Of a stretch of DNA of 64,000 nucleotides, positions 61,901-64,000 are shown one piece after another. The translations under genes and the position numbers were made by a program. Under the pieces are notes generated by a model that saw only the letters and a program-made list of their open reading frames with translations, was not told the origin of the DNA and did no database searches. Source of the stretch: Apostichopus japonicus (taxonomy: Eukaryota; Echinodermata; Holothuroidea; Aspidochirotida; Stichopodidae); NCBI RefSeq assembly GCF_037975245.1, contig NC_092571.1:21687917-21751916 (forward strand). Reading direction: 5' to 3'. The first letter of the stretch is position 1, and the number at the start of each line of letters is the position of its first letter.

Positions 61901-63853
61901 CCGATCTTTTACAGCAAGTGCCTACACGGGGAGCTGTAAGTATTAGTTAATCCACCTAATATCTCAGTCCATACAGTGGCGCGATGGCTTGGCGCACTCT
62001 ACGAGCTGATGATCGAGACTCTCTTTTGCATCCGTGGTTCGAACCCCGGGTGATGACGTCTTTTGCCGATCTTTTACAGCAAGTGCCTACACTGGCAGCT
62101 GTAAGTATTAGTTAATCCACCTAATATCTCAGTCCATACAGTGGCGCGATGGCTTGGCGCACTCTACGAGCTGATGATCGAGACTCTCTTTTGCATCCGT
62201 GGTTCGAACCCCGGGTGATGACGTCTTTTGCCGATCTTTTACAGCAAGTGCCTACACTGGCAGCTGTAAGTATTAGTTAATCCACCTAATATCTCAGTCC
62301 ATACAGTGGCGCGATGGCTTGGCGCACTCTACGAGCTGATGATCGAGACTCTCTTTTGCATCCGTGGTTCGAACCCCGGGTGATGACGTCTTTTGCCGAT
62401 CTTTTACAGCAAGTGCCTACACTGGCAGCTGTAAGTATTAGTTAATCCACCTAATATCTCAGTCCATACAGTGGCGCGATGGCTTGGCGCACTCTACGAG
62501 CTGATGATCGAGACTCTCTTTTGCATCCGTGGTTCGAACCCCGGGTGATGACGTCTTTTGCCGATCTTTTACAGCAAGTGCCTACACGGGGAGCTGTAAG
62601 TATTAGTTAATCCACCTAATATCTCAGTCCATACAGTGGCGCGATGGCTTGGCGCACTCTACGAGCTGATGATCGAGACTCTCTTTTGCATCCGTGGTTC
62701 GAACCCCGGGTGATGACGTCTTTTGCCGATCTTTTACAGCAAGTGCCTACACGGGGATCTGTAAGTATTAGTTAATCCACCTAATATCTCAGTCCATACA
62801 GTGGCGCGATGGCTTGGCGCACTGTACGAGCTGATGATCGAGACTCTCTTTTGCATCCGTGGTTCGAACCCCGGGTGATGACGTCTTTTGCCGATCTTTT
62901 ACAGCAAGTGCCTACACGGGGATCTGTAAGTATTAGTTAATCCACCTAATATCTCAGTCCATACAGTGGCGCGATGGCTTGGCGCACTCTACGAGCTGAT
63001 GATCGAGACTCTCTTTTGCATCCGTGGTTCGAACCCCGGGTGATGACGTCTTTTGCCGATCTTTTACAGCAAGTGCCTACACTGGCAGCTGTAAGTATTA
63101 GTTAATCCACCTAATATCTCAGTCCATACAGTGGCGCGATGGCTTGGCGCACTGTACGAGCTGATGATCGAGACTCTCTTTTGCATCCGTGGTTCGAACC
63201 CCGGGTGATGACGTCTTTTGCCGATCTTTTACAGCAAGTGCCTACACGGGGAGCTGTAAGTATTAGTTAATCCACCTAATATCTCAGTCCATACAGTGGC
63301 GCGATGGCTTGGCGCACTCTACGAGCTGATGATCGAGACTCTCTTTTGCATCCGTGGTTCGAACCCCGGGTGATGACGTCTTTTGCCGATCTTTTACAGC
63401 AAGTGCCTACACGGGGAGCTGTAAGTATTAGTTAATCCACCTAATATCTCAGTCCATACAGTGGCGCGATGGCTTGGCGCACTCTACGAGCTGATGATCG
63501 AGACTCTCTTTTGCATCCGTGGTTCGAACCCCGGGTGATGACGTCTTTTGCCGATCTTTTACAGCAAGTGCCTACACTGGCAGCTGTAAGTATTAGTTAA
63601 TCCACCTAATATCTCAGTCCATACAGTGGCGCGATGGCTTGGCGCACTGTACGAGCTGATGATCGAGACTCTCTTTTGCATCCGTGGTTCGAACCCCGGG
63701 TGATGACGTCTTTTGCCGATCTTTTACAGCAAGTGCCTACACTGGCAGCTGTAAGTATTAGTTAATCCACCTAATATCTCAGTCCATACAGTGGCGCGAT
63801 GGCTTGGCGCACTGTACGAGCTGATGATCGAGACTCTCTTTTGCATCCGTGGT
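58904..63853. repeat. Distal right domain, mixed u55/u58 and u126
   Basis: Thirty complete units, all C82 and AC. G55/C58 recombinant units return at 59,399, 59,894 and 60,059. Other private changes are TCGAACGCCG near 61,550, CGGGTAGCTG near 61,601 and GGGGATCTG in two adjacent units (62,758 and 62,923). C126 and G126 units are interspersed. Confidence 0.75.
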
Positions 63854-64000
63854 TCGAACCCCGGGTGATGACGTCTTTTGCCGATCTTTTACAGCAAGTG
63901 CCTACACGGGGAGCTGTAAGTATTAGTTAATCCACCTAATATCTCAGTCCATACAGTGGCGCGATGGCTTGGCGCACTGTACGAGCTGATGATCGAGACT
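63854..64000. repeat. Partial last unit (147 bp)
   Basis: The window ends at u147 of the 388th unit, so the array clearly continues to the right. It is of type G55/G58, C82, AC, G126. Confidence 0.95.

Larger units (their letters stand above)
1..64000. repeat. Satellite array, 165-bp unit, about 388 copies
   Basis: The window is entirely made of a 165-bp unit repeated head to tail. TCGAACC recurs at 1, 166, 331 and so on; the last copy starts at 63,854, which equals 387 periods after allowing for three 1-bp deletions and one 1-bp insertion. Neighbouring units usually differ at zero to about five positions. No transposon, inverted unit or flanking unique sequence is present, so both ends of the array lie outside the window. 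Unit GC is about 50 percent. Every unit has stops in all six frames (forward at u13, u16, u64, u71, u75, u84, u134, u137; reverse at u36, u49, u70, u74, u83, u91), so the array is non-coding. A unit of 150-180 bp and near-identity over tens of kilobases are typical of eukaryotic centromeric or heterochromatic satellites; that chromosomal location is inferred, not seen. Confidence 0.98.

Noticed and set aside
1-64000. A protein with 55-residue repeats, because 165 is divisible by 3
   Set aside because: Each of the six frames has at least one stop codon in every consensus unit, so no frame continues across units.
1-64000. CRISPR array
   Set aside because: The whole 165-bp unit is repeated; there are no short repeats separated by unique spacers and no cas genes.
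1-64000. 5S or other rRNA gene tandem array
   Set aside because: The unit does not contain the 5S internal control region or other rRNA sequence that I can recognise.
1-64000. Assembly artefact from a collapsed or looped repeat
   Set aside because: Units carry many private variants, indels and blocks in non-periodic order, which a simple copy error would not make. Individual identical blocks could still have wrong copy number, which only read depth can test.

Overview
The whole 64,000-base window is one uninterrupted, head-to-tail tandem array of a 165-bp unit. I see no gene, no unrelated insertion, no unit in the opposite orientation and no array edge. Taking the T of TCGAACC at window position 1 as unit position u1, there are 387 complete units plus the first 147 bases of a 388th (63,854-64,000). 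The phase is broken only by four 1-bp indels: a deletion near 22,196, one T deletion in each of two adjacent 164-bp units (32,175-32,502), and an inserted C near 58,845. Unit GC is about 50 percent. All six reading frames hold at least one stop codon per unit, and 165 is a multiple of 3, so no frame stays open across the array. This is eukaryotic satellite DNA. Unit length, scale and homogeneity fit centromeric or other constitutive heterochromatin. The sequence alone does not identify the species, and I do not recognise the satellite as a named family.

Inside each unit there are non-random elements. (1) A tRNA-like pair: an A-box-like TGGCGCGATGG (u104-114) inside a D-arm-like hairpin, and an exact Pol III B-box GGTTCGAACCC (u163 into u8 of the next unit). 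Together they suggest descent from a tRNA or tRNA-derived SINE head. (2) A 22-bp imperfect dyad around the B-box that also carries TTCG and CGGG half-motifs like a CENP-B box with a gap 2 bp too short. (3) Two long hairpins, u36-66 and u99-128; the commonest variants in the second mostly keep pairing through G-U wobble. (4) Short T4 tracts that could act as weak Pol III terminators.

The history of the array can be read from a small set of shared variants: u55/u58 (T..C or G..G), u82 (C or G), u112, u117, u123/u124 (AC, GT or GC), u126 (G or C), u137, u6 and u165. The left part (1 to about 38.5 kb) is a mosaic of G/C at u82 and AC/GT at u123-124. The right part (about 41.4-64 kb) is almost fixed for C82, AC and mainly C126. 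Blocks of identical units (13,036-15,015; 28,545-29,864; 33,658-34,812; 44,548-46,362) mark recent local amplification. Multi-unit duplications (offsets of 6, 8, 10 and 18-19 units) and single-unit duplications show unequal exchange or conversion at several step sizes. No single fixed higher-order repeat governs the window; a weak dimer alternation appears near 54.8-57.6 kb. Nothing here encodes a protein system. The points of interest are the tRNA-like origin, the CENP-B-like motif, the structure-tolerant variation and the preserved amplification record.
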